A stretch of DNA of 64,000 nucleotides, from assembly GCA_037179335.1 (NCBI GenBank), contig JAKZHN010000003.1, positions 620,001-684,000 of the forward strand, given 5' to 3'. This DNA is from Cyclaneusma minus. Lineage: Eukaryota > Ascomycota > Leotiomycetes > Marthamycetales > Marthamycetaceae. This document shows, piece by piece, positions 37,295-46,485 of this stretch. Under the pieces are notes generated by a model. That model was not told the DNA's origin. It did not search any database and was given only the letters and a program-made list of their open reading frames with translations. The position numbers and the translations under genes were made by a program. How positions within the stretch are numbered: the first letter of the stretch is position 1; each line of letters opens with the position of its first letter.

Positions 37295-38137
37295 TCATCT
37301 TCCAGTGAACCCACCGTCAACCACATGAATCTCCCCTCCAACATAGTCTCCACTTCTCCCACAAAGATGTATGATGGCACCGCTCAAGTCCTCAGGAACA
37401 CCCCACCTTCCAGCTGGCACCCTACTCATCAACAGCTTCTCCTTGTCACATCCATCCCTCAACCCAGAAGTCAGCTCAGTATGAATGTAGCCCGGCGCAA
37501 TAGCATTCACATTGACACCCCTGCTCATCCACTCATTATTCAGCGCCTTGGTCAACTGTCCCACAGCCCCCTTACTCGCCACATAAGCCGGCACCTGTGC
37601 ACTCCCCGTAAACGTCAACACACTCGCCATAAAAACCACCTTCTTCCTATGCCCCTGCAGCAAAAAATCGGGCGGCGATCCCGTCGGATGCTTCAGCTCA
37701 TTCTCAAACCAGTATTTCGCCAAGTCCCGGGCGAGGAGGAAGCCAGCGGACAAGTTGGTGGAAATGATGCTGTCCCATTGCTCGGTAGGGAATTCATGGG
37801 CAGGCGAACGGTGTTGGATGCCTGCACAGTGCACAAATATGTCTATTTTGTGCCCGTCTTCTTCACAGATCTTGTGTACGATGGATAGGAGCGCGTCGCG
37901 GTCAGAGAGATCGTATTTGTAGGCAATGCATGACAGGCCGAGAGACTGGACTTCGGAGGAGAGCGATTTCACGCCCTCTGCGGAGGGGTCGCGGACGAGC
38001 AAGATGAGGGAGGAGCCGGCGTTGGCAAGAGAGAGGGCGAGGCCGCGACCGATTCCACGGGCCGCGCCGGTGATCAGAGTGGTTTTGTTCGTGAGGCCGA
38101 AGAGCGAGGTGAGATAGGAGGAGGTTGAGGCCGCCAT
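37295..38137 (-). CDS. Short-chain dehydrogenase/reductase, KduD-like
   Basis: Single exon, 280 residues, the usual classical SDR length. The NAD(P)-binding motif TGAARGIG is at residues 23-30. HCAG (103-106) stands where NNAG is usual. The catalytic set is Ser-172, Tyr-185 and Lys-189 (YVASK), and PG follows in NAIAPGYIHTEL. The overall pattern (FGLTNKTTLITGAARGIG, GVNVNAIAPGYI, DYVGGEIHVVDGGF) is closest to 2-deoxy-D-gluconate 3-dehydrogenase and related sugar-acid SDRs, so a cytosolic polyol or sugar-acid oxidoreductase is likely; substrate is not fixed by sequence. The start is the ATG of MAASTSSYL; four codons upstream are open but begin with TTG. No partner pathway genes are nearby. Confidence 0.88.
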   Translation of the reverse strand: MAASTSSYLTSLFGLTNKTTLITGAARGIGRGLALSLANAGSSLILLVRDPSAEGVKSLSSEVQSLGLSCIAYKYDLSDRDALLSIVHKICEEDGHKIDIFVHCAGIQHRSPAHEFPTEQWDSIISTNLSAGFLLARDLAKYWFENELKHPTGSPPDFLLQGHRKKVVFMASVLTFTGSAQVPAYVASKGAVGQLTKALNNEWMSRGVNVNAIAPGYIHTELTSGLRDGCDKEKLLMSRVPAGRWGVPEDLSGAIIHLCGRSGDYVGGEIHVVDGGFTGR

Positions 38138-39216
38138 CGTGTCGTGCAATTGAAGTTGATGATACGAGTGAAGAGTAGTCGCTGTTGCACAAAAGCTTCC
38201 ATGGTTGCACGAAACTTGGGGTGGTCCGGGGTTAGTCAGCAGGCTATGACGAAATGGGACATCGTTTTCAACGTCATGTCATGAGCTTCGAGTACCATTT
38301 AATTCGTGAAAATTGGGGTTCTGGGTCGTTGTCTTGGTAGCTCCAGGTTGTTGAAACGAGTGCTGCCTTTCTAGCTCTCTGTGGTATCACTCGAAAATTT
38401 GAGGGACGTTATCATCTTAAGTTCTTCGAGAACTAGACACTAGGAAATATTCAGTTAATACTTGCCTGGGTACATTAGAGAAGCAGGCCCATTCGAATCA
38501 GAGCAGCTGATGTCGATTGAACCGTCATGGAAATGCTGAGCTGGATTTGATCTCAGAGAATAAATTTCCGGGATTCTAGTGATTAGTACCGCCGCCGCCC
38601 TCTAGCCCCACCTAGGGGTTTGGAGAATACAAATGAACCAGAATAAATTGCAATAACTATGATGATGATGGCTGTGTTTTCGCTGATTAATAACATTGAA
38701 CTTGGAATACCACTTAAGACTTGGAAGCCATATCAACTAAGATCCGGTTAATTTGAAAAGCTGATTCCCGACTTCCGAGTGATTTTGTGGATTGAATACG
38801 GTGGGGTGAAGAAAGTCCAGATACGGTTTGTAGCGTTCACGTAACCATGAATAATCCGAATGATGAAGAGTGTGCCAACCAAGTGACGAAGAGTATTCCG
38901 AGTAATTCAGAATCCTCCAAGTAATTGAGGAAATTGCAAGCGATTGAGAGTATTCAAAGTGATTGGGAACTTTATCACCGACTGACCTTACTGCATTCAG
39001 ACTCGTATCACTGTAGCAAGTCTCCGGAAACTTTACAAGTGAAATCAGCTTCTGAGCCACTTAGATGCAGCGATTTCTGAACTTCCTTCTTCAGCTGCGC
39101 TCCGACCGTACCAAAGAATCTGCGCCCAAGAACCAGCGCCTTCTGCAACCATCGTTACCTTTGTGGCTCAGTGCCAGAACATTCGCCTTATTTCCCTCCC
39201 CTGAACCCGCGCAAAG
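38138..39216. other. Divergent intergenic region SDR / small membrane protein
   Basis: About 1.08 kb. It should include the promoters of both flanking genes. A 19-bp minisatellite occupies about 38,845-38,985, roughly 230 bp before the ATG at 39,217. Frames in the rest are short and unconvincing. Confidence 0.5.
38845..38985. repeat. 19-bp minisatellite, locus 2
   Basis: Four consecutive in-register 19-mers are clearest: AGAGTATTCCGAGTAATTC, AGAATCCTCCAAGTAATTG, AGGAAATTGCAAGCGATTG and AGAGTATTCAAAGTGATTG. Looser units flank them. The consensus is AGAnTATTCCnAGTAATTG. It lies directly upstream of the first of two tandem paralogues; a sister array lies in the same place upstream of the second. 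Confidence 0.85.
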
Positions 39217-39959
39217 ATGTTCACTTACCTGAACAACCTCAGCCGCCTCGGCGCATTCCGCTTCCTGACCCTCTTCTTGGGGCTCGCCCTTTACACTGTC
39301 CTCATCCTCGTTGTTGGTCAATTCCCCCTGGTCCGCAACTTCTACGACAGCTTGAATGTTGGCGATCTGGTGCGCTTTGCTGGCTGGTTCAAAGACGTGT
39401 CCGCTACGGCAGCTGTCACGATACTTTACCCCCTCCTCACACTTGTCTTGTTGGCTGTGGTTTCGGCTGCCATCACGGGCACCAATTTGAGCTCTCTTCT
39501 GCGCGTCCTTGCCATCTTCATATCGCTCCTGGATTCCGCAATTTTGACTGGCCTTCTAGGCACCGATACCCTGCTGTTCTCTCCCGGCGTGGCGTACGTG
39601 TTCCTAATTGCCTTTGTCGTGGAGCAGCTCTTCCAGAAGGCAGAGGCGTTTGTGTCAGTTCTCATTGCCCTAATTGCCTCGAGTCCAAACTAACACAAGA
39701 CAGTGACAAGATTGGATCATTACGACAACAAGTCGCTGAGTTCAAGGAGAACCGCAAGAATTTCGAAGAAGAGAAGAAGCAATTTCACCTCGACAGGAAG
39801 GCTGCTATGTTTGAGGATTTTGCAAAATACCTTGACACCGAGGAAGGAGAAGCCTTCTTCCGCAGAATTTTGCGCAACGCGCCTTCATACACAGTTGGCC
39901 GGAGAGGCGCACTTAGGAGATGTTGCAAGGGGCGGAAGTTTCTCAGGTCGCTCTGGTGA
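39217..39959 (+). CDS. Small orphan membrane protein with C-terminal coiled coil (tandem copy 1)
   Basis: Proposed CDS join(39217..39653,39704..39959), 230 residues. The 50-bp intron uses GTCAGT, an ACTAAC branch site and GACAG in phase 2. Four hydrophobic segments fall at about residues 14-36, 62-85, 90-112 and 118-140. The cytoplasmic-type tail EFKENRKNFEEEKKQFHLD then RKAAMFEDFAKYLDTEEGE matches the tail of the next gene. The final ~25 residues (VGRRGALRRCCKGRKF) are basic; the equivalent DNA behind the next gene is untranslated. Family unknown. If the intron were retained the protein would stop at SSPN, losing the coiled coil. The ATG is directly preceded by a pyrimidine-rich leader. Confidence 0.7.
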
Positions 39960-40819
39960 AGATAACAAGGGCAAAGATTATGGAAAAATGTTCAGCACCA
40001 CGGAAGAGTGGAGGCATGGAGCTCGCAGGGAATACTGAGTTTTCAGGCAGATGTGTTTGTACCAGGAGGGAATGGTGCATCACCAAAAGTATGAGGTCAG
40101 GTTCTAGCTGGTTCCCTCGGCGTCTTAGCCTGGCTTTGTCCTTTGGGGTCTGGTGCATAACCCTGTATTGGGTTGAAAGCTCTTAATAGGTCGATTTCAC
40201 CGTTTGCTTTGAGATCTGAGGAGTGTTTTCGTGAATACAGTGGCCCGTTATCCTGAAGCAGCATCCTCTACGTTGGAGCAGCAGACACTGTTTTGTTATC
40301 GAAGCGGTTGTTCTACACGCAATTATTACAATGCCGCGAGATCATCTCTCTGTATTCTGATTCCATGGAAGACTTGTTGATATAATCACCCTGGGTCTTC
40401 AAAATAATCCAAGTGGTCAGCACCGCTAGGTAATGTGCGCCACCCCAAATAATCGAGAATAATGATGTGATTAGAGCCCCTCGAGTAATTAGAATCATCT
40501 CAAATGGCCAGAACCCTCTCAGGTAACCTGAGCCACCCCGGTTTATTCGGAACACCCCCAGTTCTTGGACTTATCTCAAGTGATTACTACCGTCACAGTC
40601 CCCAGATGCCTCGTCAAGAAGAACACGTTTTAGCCTCAGCCTGCAAGGGAATTCCGGCGCCGTGCCGCACTCTAAGCGAAATCGGCTGCTTCCCTACCCA
40701 ACTCGCTGCAACTTCCGCGTTTCTTTCTCCAGCTACACTGACTGTACCCGCCTGGCTTATAGCTGCCACACGTTCCTTGCCGCTGATAGTCAAATCACGC
40801 ACTACCGGCCTGCGCAAGC
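39960..40819. other. Intergenic region between tandem paralogues
   Basis: About 860 bp. It contains the second minisatellite (40,395-40,590) and a CT-rich leader immediately before the ATG at 40,820. No additional gene is evident. Confidence 0.5.
40395..40590. repeat. 19-bp minisatellite, locus 3
   Basis: About nine units of 19 bp in register, for example AGCACCGCTAGGTAATGTG, CGCCACCCCAAATAATCGA, GAATCATCTCAAATGGCCA, GAACCCTCTCAGGTAACCT, GAGCCACCCCGGTTTATTC and GGAACACCCCCAGTTCTTG. Units are more GC-rich and more diverged than at locus 2 but keep the period. It ends ~230 bp before the ATG at 40,820, the same distance as locus 2 from its gene. Confidence 0.75.
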
Positions 40820-41503
40820 ATGTTCGCTTTCCTCAACTACCGCTTCTTCGCCATCTTGGGCCTCGCCCTTTGCGTTGAACTCCTCTTAGGCGCTCAGTTC
40901 GATCACTTCATCTCCGACAACATGGCGTGGTTTACCGTTTGGGCCGAAGGTCTCACCCGTTCAGGGATCGCCATGGTAGTCGTTGTATCAACCGTCCTCT
41001 GCGTACTCTCTTGCTTCGCCACTGCCTTGCTGCTCTTGTTCTTGCAAGTCATTGCTACGTCGAGTGTTCCTCGAGCTTCAGCTAATTTTTCCAGTATCAG
41101 CAACGGTCCCCGCGGCACTGAAAGCACTGTTACAGCCCAGAAGCCGAAATGCGCTGCGTGTGAAGATCCTGTTGCAACTGAGAAAGCAATCGTCGACTCA
41201 GTCATCAAACAAGTCATCGCAAACCTCGAGGAGCAATTATCTGCCTTGGTTGAGATCCGACAGAACCTCGAATTATTCCGAAAGAACCTCGACGAAGAGA
41301 AGAAGCAATTTCACCTCGAAAGGAAGACTGCTATGCTGGATGAATTCAACAGATACCTCCAGACGGACGAAGGTGTGGAAGCCATGCTCGGCATTTTGAG
41401 CAAAAGGGTGCAGGAAATGAAGCGAGAGCACAATGAGCGCTGCGAGACTTGTGCAGCTTCGACCAGAGACTCCGAAGAAGTGGGCGCCCCCAATCACAAT
41501 TAA
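40820..41503 (+). CDS. Small orphan membrane protein with C-terminal coiled coil (tandem copy 2)
   Basis: Single exon, 227 residues. Hydrophobic segments at about residues 9-27 and 48-76. A CAAC pair (KPKCAACEDP) precedes the coiled coil. The segment NLDEEKKQFHLERKTAMLDEF then NRYLQTDEGVE closely matches the neighbour 1.6 kb upstream, whereas the membrane half has diverged strongly. The TAA is followed by GCCGGAAAAGCGTACTTG and GCAAAGGGCGGAAGTTTGTCA, which correspond to coding sequence in copy 1. Family and function are unknown. Start MFAFLNYRFF parallels MFTYLNNLSR of copy 1. Confidence 0.78.
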   Translation: MFAFLNYRFFAILGLALCVELLLGAQFDHFISDNMAWFTVWAEGLTRSGIAMVVVVSTVLCVLSCFATALLLLFLQVIATSSVPRASANFSSISNGPRGTESTVTAQKPKCAACEDPVATEKAIVDSVIKQVIANLEEQLSALVEIRQNLELFRKNLDEEKKQFHLERKTAMLDEFNRYLQTDEGVEAMLGILSKRVQEMKREHNERCETCAASTRDSEEVGAPNHN

Positions 41504-42066
41504 CCGAGGCCGGAAAAGCGTACTTGACAAGTATTGCAAAGGGCGGAAGTTTGTCATGGCGCAGACATTCGACCGTGGAATAAGGGCACATGTATGTGAG
41601 AAATACAAAAATTCTGCCTCCAAAATGTCAGCCTGCATCTGTATCGTGACCCACGTTCAAAGTTGCCGATGATCTAAGTCGGCGTTTGGCGCTGGCTGTG
41701 GTCGAAAAGGTTGCTCGATGATTGCGGTCAAATTTAGGTTATCCTCGGTCACGTGATGGCACTAAAATTGCCGCCAAGACGTTGGGCGGCAATCAATCTG
41801 TTCGCGTCGCGAACGCGAATCCCGCACACACAACGACGCGAAACAATTTTCAGGAAAAGTATCGGGGATATGGTAGGCGTCGATGGAGGCCTCAAATTCA
41901 ATGGCGGCTCAGGTAGGCGTGAAATTTCCCGTTCTTATGCTATTTGTTGTGTATTTCCACCATGTTTTCTGCTTATTGATGCGCCAACCTGGTGCTGGGC
42001 TCGAGACACGTCTGAGTCGGTGAGACGCGTCCGGAAGGGGGAAGGATAGTTGCAGAGCACGTCATC
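41504..42066. other. Intergenic region upstream of the WD40 gene
   Basis: About 560 bp. It includes a duplicated 3' flank of the small membrane gene (to about 41,570) and a CACGTGA motif near 41,751 that could belong to the WD40 gene promoter. No gene seen. Confidence 0.5.
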
Positions 42067-42185
42067 ATGTCTTCCATGACCAGCCGGGTGCTTCCTTTCC
42101 AGGCGTTTGCTCCAACCGTTTCAGCCACCTCAGCGTCTGTCTTCCTGTCTTCATATAAGGTTAGGGCAATGCTAACATCTGATAG

Positions 42186-45100
42186 CACGAGCACACCTTG
42201 AACCCTGTCACCGCTATTGACTTCTATGTCTGCCCAAACGGCGAGCAGGTCCTACTTGTCGGCGAGGGAGTCTACCTCAAAGTATACAACCCAGAGAAGT
42301 CGGAGCTCATCGCTCAATGCAAGGTCTTCGAGGAACAGGCCATTCAAGGTCTTGTGGCGCGCCATGGCCCGATGAGGCAGATTATTCTGTGGGGAGGGAA
42401 GTCCCTAGTGTCGATCGAAGATCCAGAAGACATCATCTCGGGACAAACCACGTCCGTTTCATCCAGAGAGGTTTCAGCTCCTGACTGGGTGATGGATGTC
42501 GTGATGAATCGTCTCCCTGACAGTGATGACTTCATCCTGGTCACTGCCCACAACTCCCTTCTTCGAGGGACGAAAAGCAGTCTCGACGGCCTTGTGTATC
42601 TCACTCAGATATCTCCACCGTCGAGGTCGATCTTGTACTCTGCACATCTTGATTGGACCACACCTGGAACTATCACGGTCGCATCTGGCACGGTGTTTGG
42701 TGAGATCATTGTCTGGCAGTACTCCTTCAACAATAATGAGATTGCGACACTCTTCACCCTCAGCGGACATGAAGGATCCATATTCGGCGTCCAGATCTCT
42801 CCGATTCTCAGCGGAGCCGACGGAATGAAGAGCAGACTTCTGGCAAGTTGCAGCGATGACAGGACAATCCGAATCTGGGACATCCATGAAATAGATCATC
42901 CCCCAGAAGTTATCCGGACACTTTACAAGAACAGCATAGGCAACGTCCCCAGAGAGACTGGTTTCGGAGGCACTGTTGAGGACGAGCAGAAGATAGAGAG
43001 TGCGAGGCGCTGTCTGGCAGTTGAGATGGGTCATCAGTCACGCATATGGAAGGTCAAGTTTCTGTCTTCGGTATATTGTGAAGGTAGCCAGTCGAGAAAC
43101 ACCAATATTATATCTTTTGGAGAGGATGCCACATGCCAGCAATGGGTGCTTACCACGGAACGTCGACAAGATACAAACGGCTGGCTCATGAAGCATTCAC
43201 TCGTCCACGCCAAGACTTACGACTATCATAGCGGAAAGCATATCTGGGCCGCTTCTATTCGACAAAAAGGCTCCGGGCCTCATTACTGTGTCACCGGAGG
43301 CTCGGACGGAAAGGTCTCTCTTTACGATGTTCCAACTTTGGTCCGGGATGCGGCATCCCAACTCAAACCCATCAGTTGTAATGGCGCGGGCAATGGCCTT
43401 GATCTTGAAATTTCATGGGAGCTGGGGGACATCTTCATGGCTGCATCCAAGGGTGATGTTCCCGGCATGTCAGAAGCTGTCGGCTTCAAAGCAGTAAACT
43501 CTGACCCGAAATCACGGCAACAAAAAGATGGCCTGAACAGATACGCGTTCCCTGCTCCGGGCAAACTCCTGCTCACGACAAATGCTGGACGTGTCATCCT
43601 TGGGACAATCAGCCATACTGTTACGTGGAAAGAACTTCAACTACCAGACTCTCAAGCCTCGAGTCTGAGATCGTACTCAATTCTTGCCGCTCTCCCCGAA
43701 CAAGGAGTTGCGTTTCTCGCTGGTGCGAGTGGGTCCGTTTTCCTCTTCCGCTCATCTAACAATGAGATATCGGAAATTGCAAGAGTTGAGAGCAAGCCTG
43801 CCGACTTGTTTGTGCTCCCCATCTCTACGGAAACGCCGAGCCACGTGCAGCTCCTCATAACTATGCTCGGAAAGACCACAGCCTACCTCCTACATCTCGC
43901 GGATGTCGATTCGCCAGAACCCCTGATCACTAGCGACACCATGATCAAGCTTCAGGCAGGCTTTGTTGTCACGAGTATGGGAATGTGCAAAGAAAGGGTA
44001 TTGTTAGGAGCCCGTGATGGACGGGTTGCTGCCTATAACCTCAATACGTCATTATCTCCTATCGCAATGTTTGCTCCTCAAAGAGGCGTGAAAGCAGACG
44101 CCGTCACAAGTATCATGCAACTTCCCCCATCAACTCCTGACCAGAATCAAACGCATGTTCTCACAACCAGTAGAAACGGGATGTTCAGCATTTACTCCCT
44201 GACAAGCGACCCGAACTCTGCCACACAGTCAATGACCCTGACTCCTCTCCACAATTCCACTCCTCCTTTCGGCCCTCTTATCGAAGCTGCATGGCTGGAC
44301 CCTTCCTCACAGTCGCTCTCACTTTATGGTTTCCGCAGCAAGTCATTTGTCGTCTACAATGCGACCACTGACCAAGTCATCACTGATGTCGATTGCGGCG
44401 GCGCCCACAGAAGCTATACCTACATGCCCTCCCTACCAACAGCCACCTCTCCCTCCACATCGCAGTCTTCATCTCAGGTGACGAGAACACCAAGCTACTT
44501 TGCCTACACGAAAGCCTCCAAGCTCTACCTTCACAGCCAGTCCAGCCCATCACACAACATCGTCAAGACAGGAGGACACGGGAGAGAAATCAAAGCATGT
44601 GCTGTTTCGCCATTGTTGCCAAGCCTCACCAGTGATGAAAAGTATCAGTTGATCGCTACTGGCGCAGAAGATACCTGCATTCGGCTATGGCGGTACTACA
44701 CTCCCACGGCCTCGAGACTCGATGGCGGATTCAAGTGTCTAGCAACAATCCAAAAGCATTCGGCAGGAATCCAGCATCTATCCTTTCACATCCAAAAGGC
44801 CGCATCGGGAGAAAACGTACTATATCTTATGAGCAGCGGAGGCAACGAAGAATTCTTCATCTTCCGTCTGACCCCCAACTTGCCCATCGTTGGCCTCGGC
44901 GTGCTCTGCATTGGCACTTGTCCCCCGCCAAACCCCGAAGTACGCGATTTGCGGATCATGAGTTTCGACGTCCTCAGCATCCCCGCATCAGAAGCCCCAG
45001 CACCGAGGAAAGCTGAGCCTGCCGAGAATGCCGACCCTGTGATTTCCCTCTTAGCTGAAAAGGCGAGCGGAGACTCAGAACCCAAGGAGCTGATGCAGGC

Positions 45101-46106
45101 CGTAGCAGACGGTAAGGCATCCGGCGAGCAACTGAAGATGTTCCAGGCGGAGATTGATCAATTGAGAACAGAGGCGACACAGCAGCCAGCTCCGGCGACT
45201 GTCGAAGACAAGGAGGCATTCTGGATCACTATGGCCATGTCCGACTCGACACTGCGTTCCTACTCTTTCACCTGTGCATCATCAGAGTTCGTGCCCGTCG
45301 CGGAGGGTAGGTATACCAGCCACTGCTTGACGCACCTCTCATACATCACTCCCTACTTCAACAATCTACGCGACACCATAGCTCTTACAGCGTCGACCGA
45401 TGGATGCCTCCAGATCTTCGAATACCCGCGGGATGAGCTGATCGGACCCGACGCAACCTACACATCGTCCAATTCCACGGTCCCTCTCTCGATACCAACT
45501 ACAAAATGGAAAACCGGCTGCAAGATTCCCCTCCATCGAAACGCAATCAAAAGTGTCGCACTCCACAACTATTATCAAGACATGGCCTATTACTCCGGCC
45601 GCTGGCACAACCAGACTCTATATGCTATCGTTACAGGTGGCGATGATGGCGCGCTAGGCATCGTGTTACTCAAGACCTCCACTAATGAAAAGTTTGGCCT
45701 TGGCATCACGGTGAAGCACACTAGGCTCTTCCCGCTGATACATAGTTCCGCAATCACGGGTGTGCAAATACTGGGTTTTGAGGGCGTAGGGAAGGAACCG
45801 CCGGCAAATTTTGAGAGATTCAGGGTCGTGACAAGTGGGAATGACCAGCGGATCAAGGTCCACGATCTTCGCTTCCTGCGAATTGAGCATATGGTCTTAA
45901 ATGGAAAGGGTGTGAAGTGGAAGATGCAGGCTACAAATGTGGCGAATATATTTACTCCAGTGGCGGATTTGGGAGGCTTGGCTTTACTGCCAGGTCTTAA
46001 GGAGACGGAGATGATCCAAGGCTGCGAGAGCAAAGCTAAGAAGTCGCAGAAGGAAAAGGTGCTTGCGGTGGGTGTTGGAATGGAGGTCTGGGACATGGAG
46101 TGTTGA
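42186..46106 (+). CDS. WD40 protein, WDR6/Rtt10 (Trm734)-like tRNA methylation cofactor
   Basis: A ~1,306-codon uninterrupted frame beginning at an acceptor TGATAG followed by HEHTLNPVTAIDFY. WDR6/Rtt10 proteins partner the Trm7/FTSJ1 methyltransferase to 2'-O-methylate position 34 of certain tRNAs. Seen here: the opening LNPVTAI..VLLVGEG, WD repeats such as HEGSIFGVQISPI with LLASCSDDRTIRIWDIHE, ATGAEDTCIRLWRYY, VTGGDDGALGIVLL and VVTSGNDQRIKVHDL, and a length near the family's. The start is unresolved. An upstream ATG at 42,067 opens MSSMTSRVLPFQAF and could join through an intron ending at 42,185, but the best-looking donor (GTTAGG at 42,160) leaves only 26 bp. A donor further upstream (GTCTTC near 42,142 or GTTTCA near 42,118) is more plausible. 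Confidence 0.85.
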   Translation, partial: HEHTLNPVTAIDFYVCPNGEQVLLVGEGVYLKVYNPEKSELIAQCKVFEEQAIQGLVARHGPMRQIILWGGKSLVSIEDPEDIISGQTTSVSSREVSAPDWVMDVVMNRLPDSDDFILVTAHNSLLRGTKSSLDGLVYLTQISPPSRSILYSAHLDWTTPGTITVASGTVFGEIIVWQYSFNNNEIATLFTLSGHEGSIFGVQISPILSGADGMKSRLLASCSDDRTIRIWDIHEIDHPPEVIRTLYKNSIGNVPRETGFGGTVEDEQKIESARRCLAVEMGHQSRIWKVKFLSSVYCEGSQSRNTNIISFGEDATCQQWVLTTERRQDTNGWLMKHSLVHAKTYDYHSGKHIWAASIRQKGSGPHYCVTGGSDGKVSLYDVPTLVRDAASQLKPISCNGAGNGLDLEISWELGDIFMAASKGDVPGMSEAVGFKAVNSDPKSRQQKDGLNRYAFPAPGKLLLTTNAGRVILGTISHTVTWKELQLPDSQASSLRSYSILAALPEQGVAFLAGASGSVFLFRSSNNEISEIARVESKPADLFVLPISTETPSHVQLLITMLGKTTAYLLHLADVDSPEPLITSDTMIKLQAGFVVTSMGMCKERVLLGARDGRVAAYNLNTSLSPIAMFAPQRGVKADAVTSIMQLPPSTPDQNQTHVLTTSRNGMFSIYSLTSDPNSATQSMTLTPLHNSTPPFGPLIEAAWLDPSSQSLSLYGFRSKSFVVYNATTDQVITDVDCGGAHRSYTYMPSLPTATSPSTSQSSSQVTRTPSYFAYTKASKLYLHSQSSPSHNIVKTGGHGREIKACAVSPLLPSLTSDEKYQLIATGAEDTCIRLWRYYTPTASRLDGGFKCLATIQKHSAGIQHLSFHIQKAASGENVLYLMSSGGNEEFFIFRLTPNLPIVGLGVLCIGTCPPPNPEVRDLRIMSFDVLSIPASEAPAPRKAEPAENADPVISLLAEKASGDSEPKELMQAVADGKASGEQLKMFQAEIDQLRTEATQQPAPATVEDKEAFWITMAMSDSTLRSYSFTCASSEFVPVAEGRYTSHCLTHLSYITPYFNNLRDTIALTASTDGCLQIFEYPRDELIGPDATYTSSNSTVPLSIPTTKWKTGCKIPLHRNAIKSVALHNYYQDMAYYSGRWHNQTLYAIVTGGDDGALGIVLLKTSTNEKFGLGITVKHTRLFPLIHSSAITGVQILGFEGVGKEPPANFERFRVVTSGNDQRIKVHDLRFLRIEHMVLNGKGVKWKMQATNVANIFTPVADLGGLALLPGLKETEMIQGCESKAKKSQKEKVLAVGVGMEVWDMEC

Positions 46107-46485
46107 TCGTCTTTGACACTCACAAACTTAAAAAGATAGAAGTATCGGGTTAACAGAATCCTGACGGCCATGTTCAATTTTTTTGCACTTTTGCAATCAC
46201 TGCCAAGCTTTGAAGCTCTCTGGATCGCGCGGAGTCTATGACGACTCGTAAGCACATTATATCCGGCCTACGGCCCAACCACCTGTTTTCCGACGTCACA
46301 TATCTCAAATCATGATAACGCAGCTCAACCTTTACTGTCATTCATCGCTCATTCATACGGAAAACGCCTCTGCTAAGCATTCAAACAGCGTAAACAATCC
46401 CAACACCACAATCCCGACACTCTCACAACTTGCCCATATCTACCTCGCTCCCAGACCCGCCTCTTTCAGCCCTGAGCCCAAACAC
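46107..46485. other. Convergent spacer, no gene seen
   Basis: About 380 bp between the stop of the WD40 gene and the stop of the minus-strand acidic protein; presumably both 3' UTRs. Confidence 0.5.
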
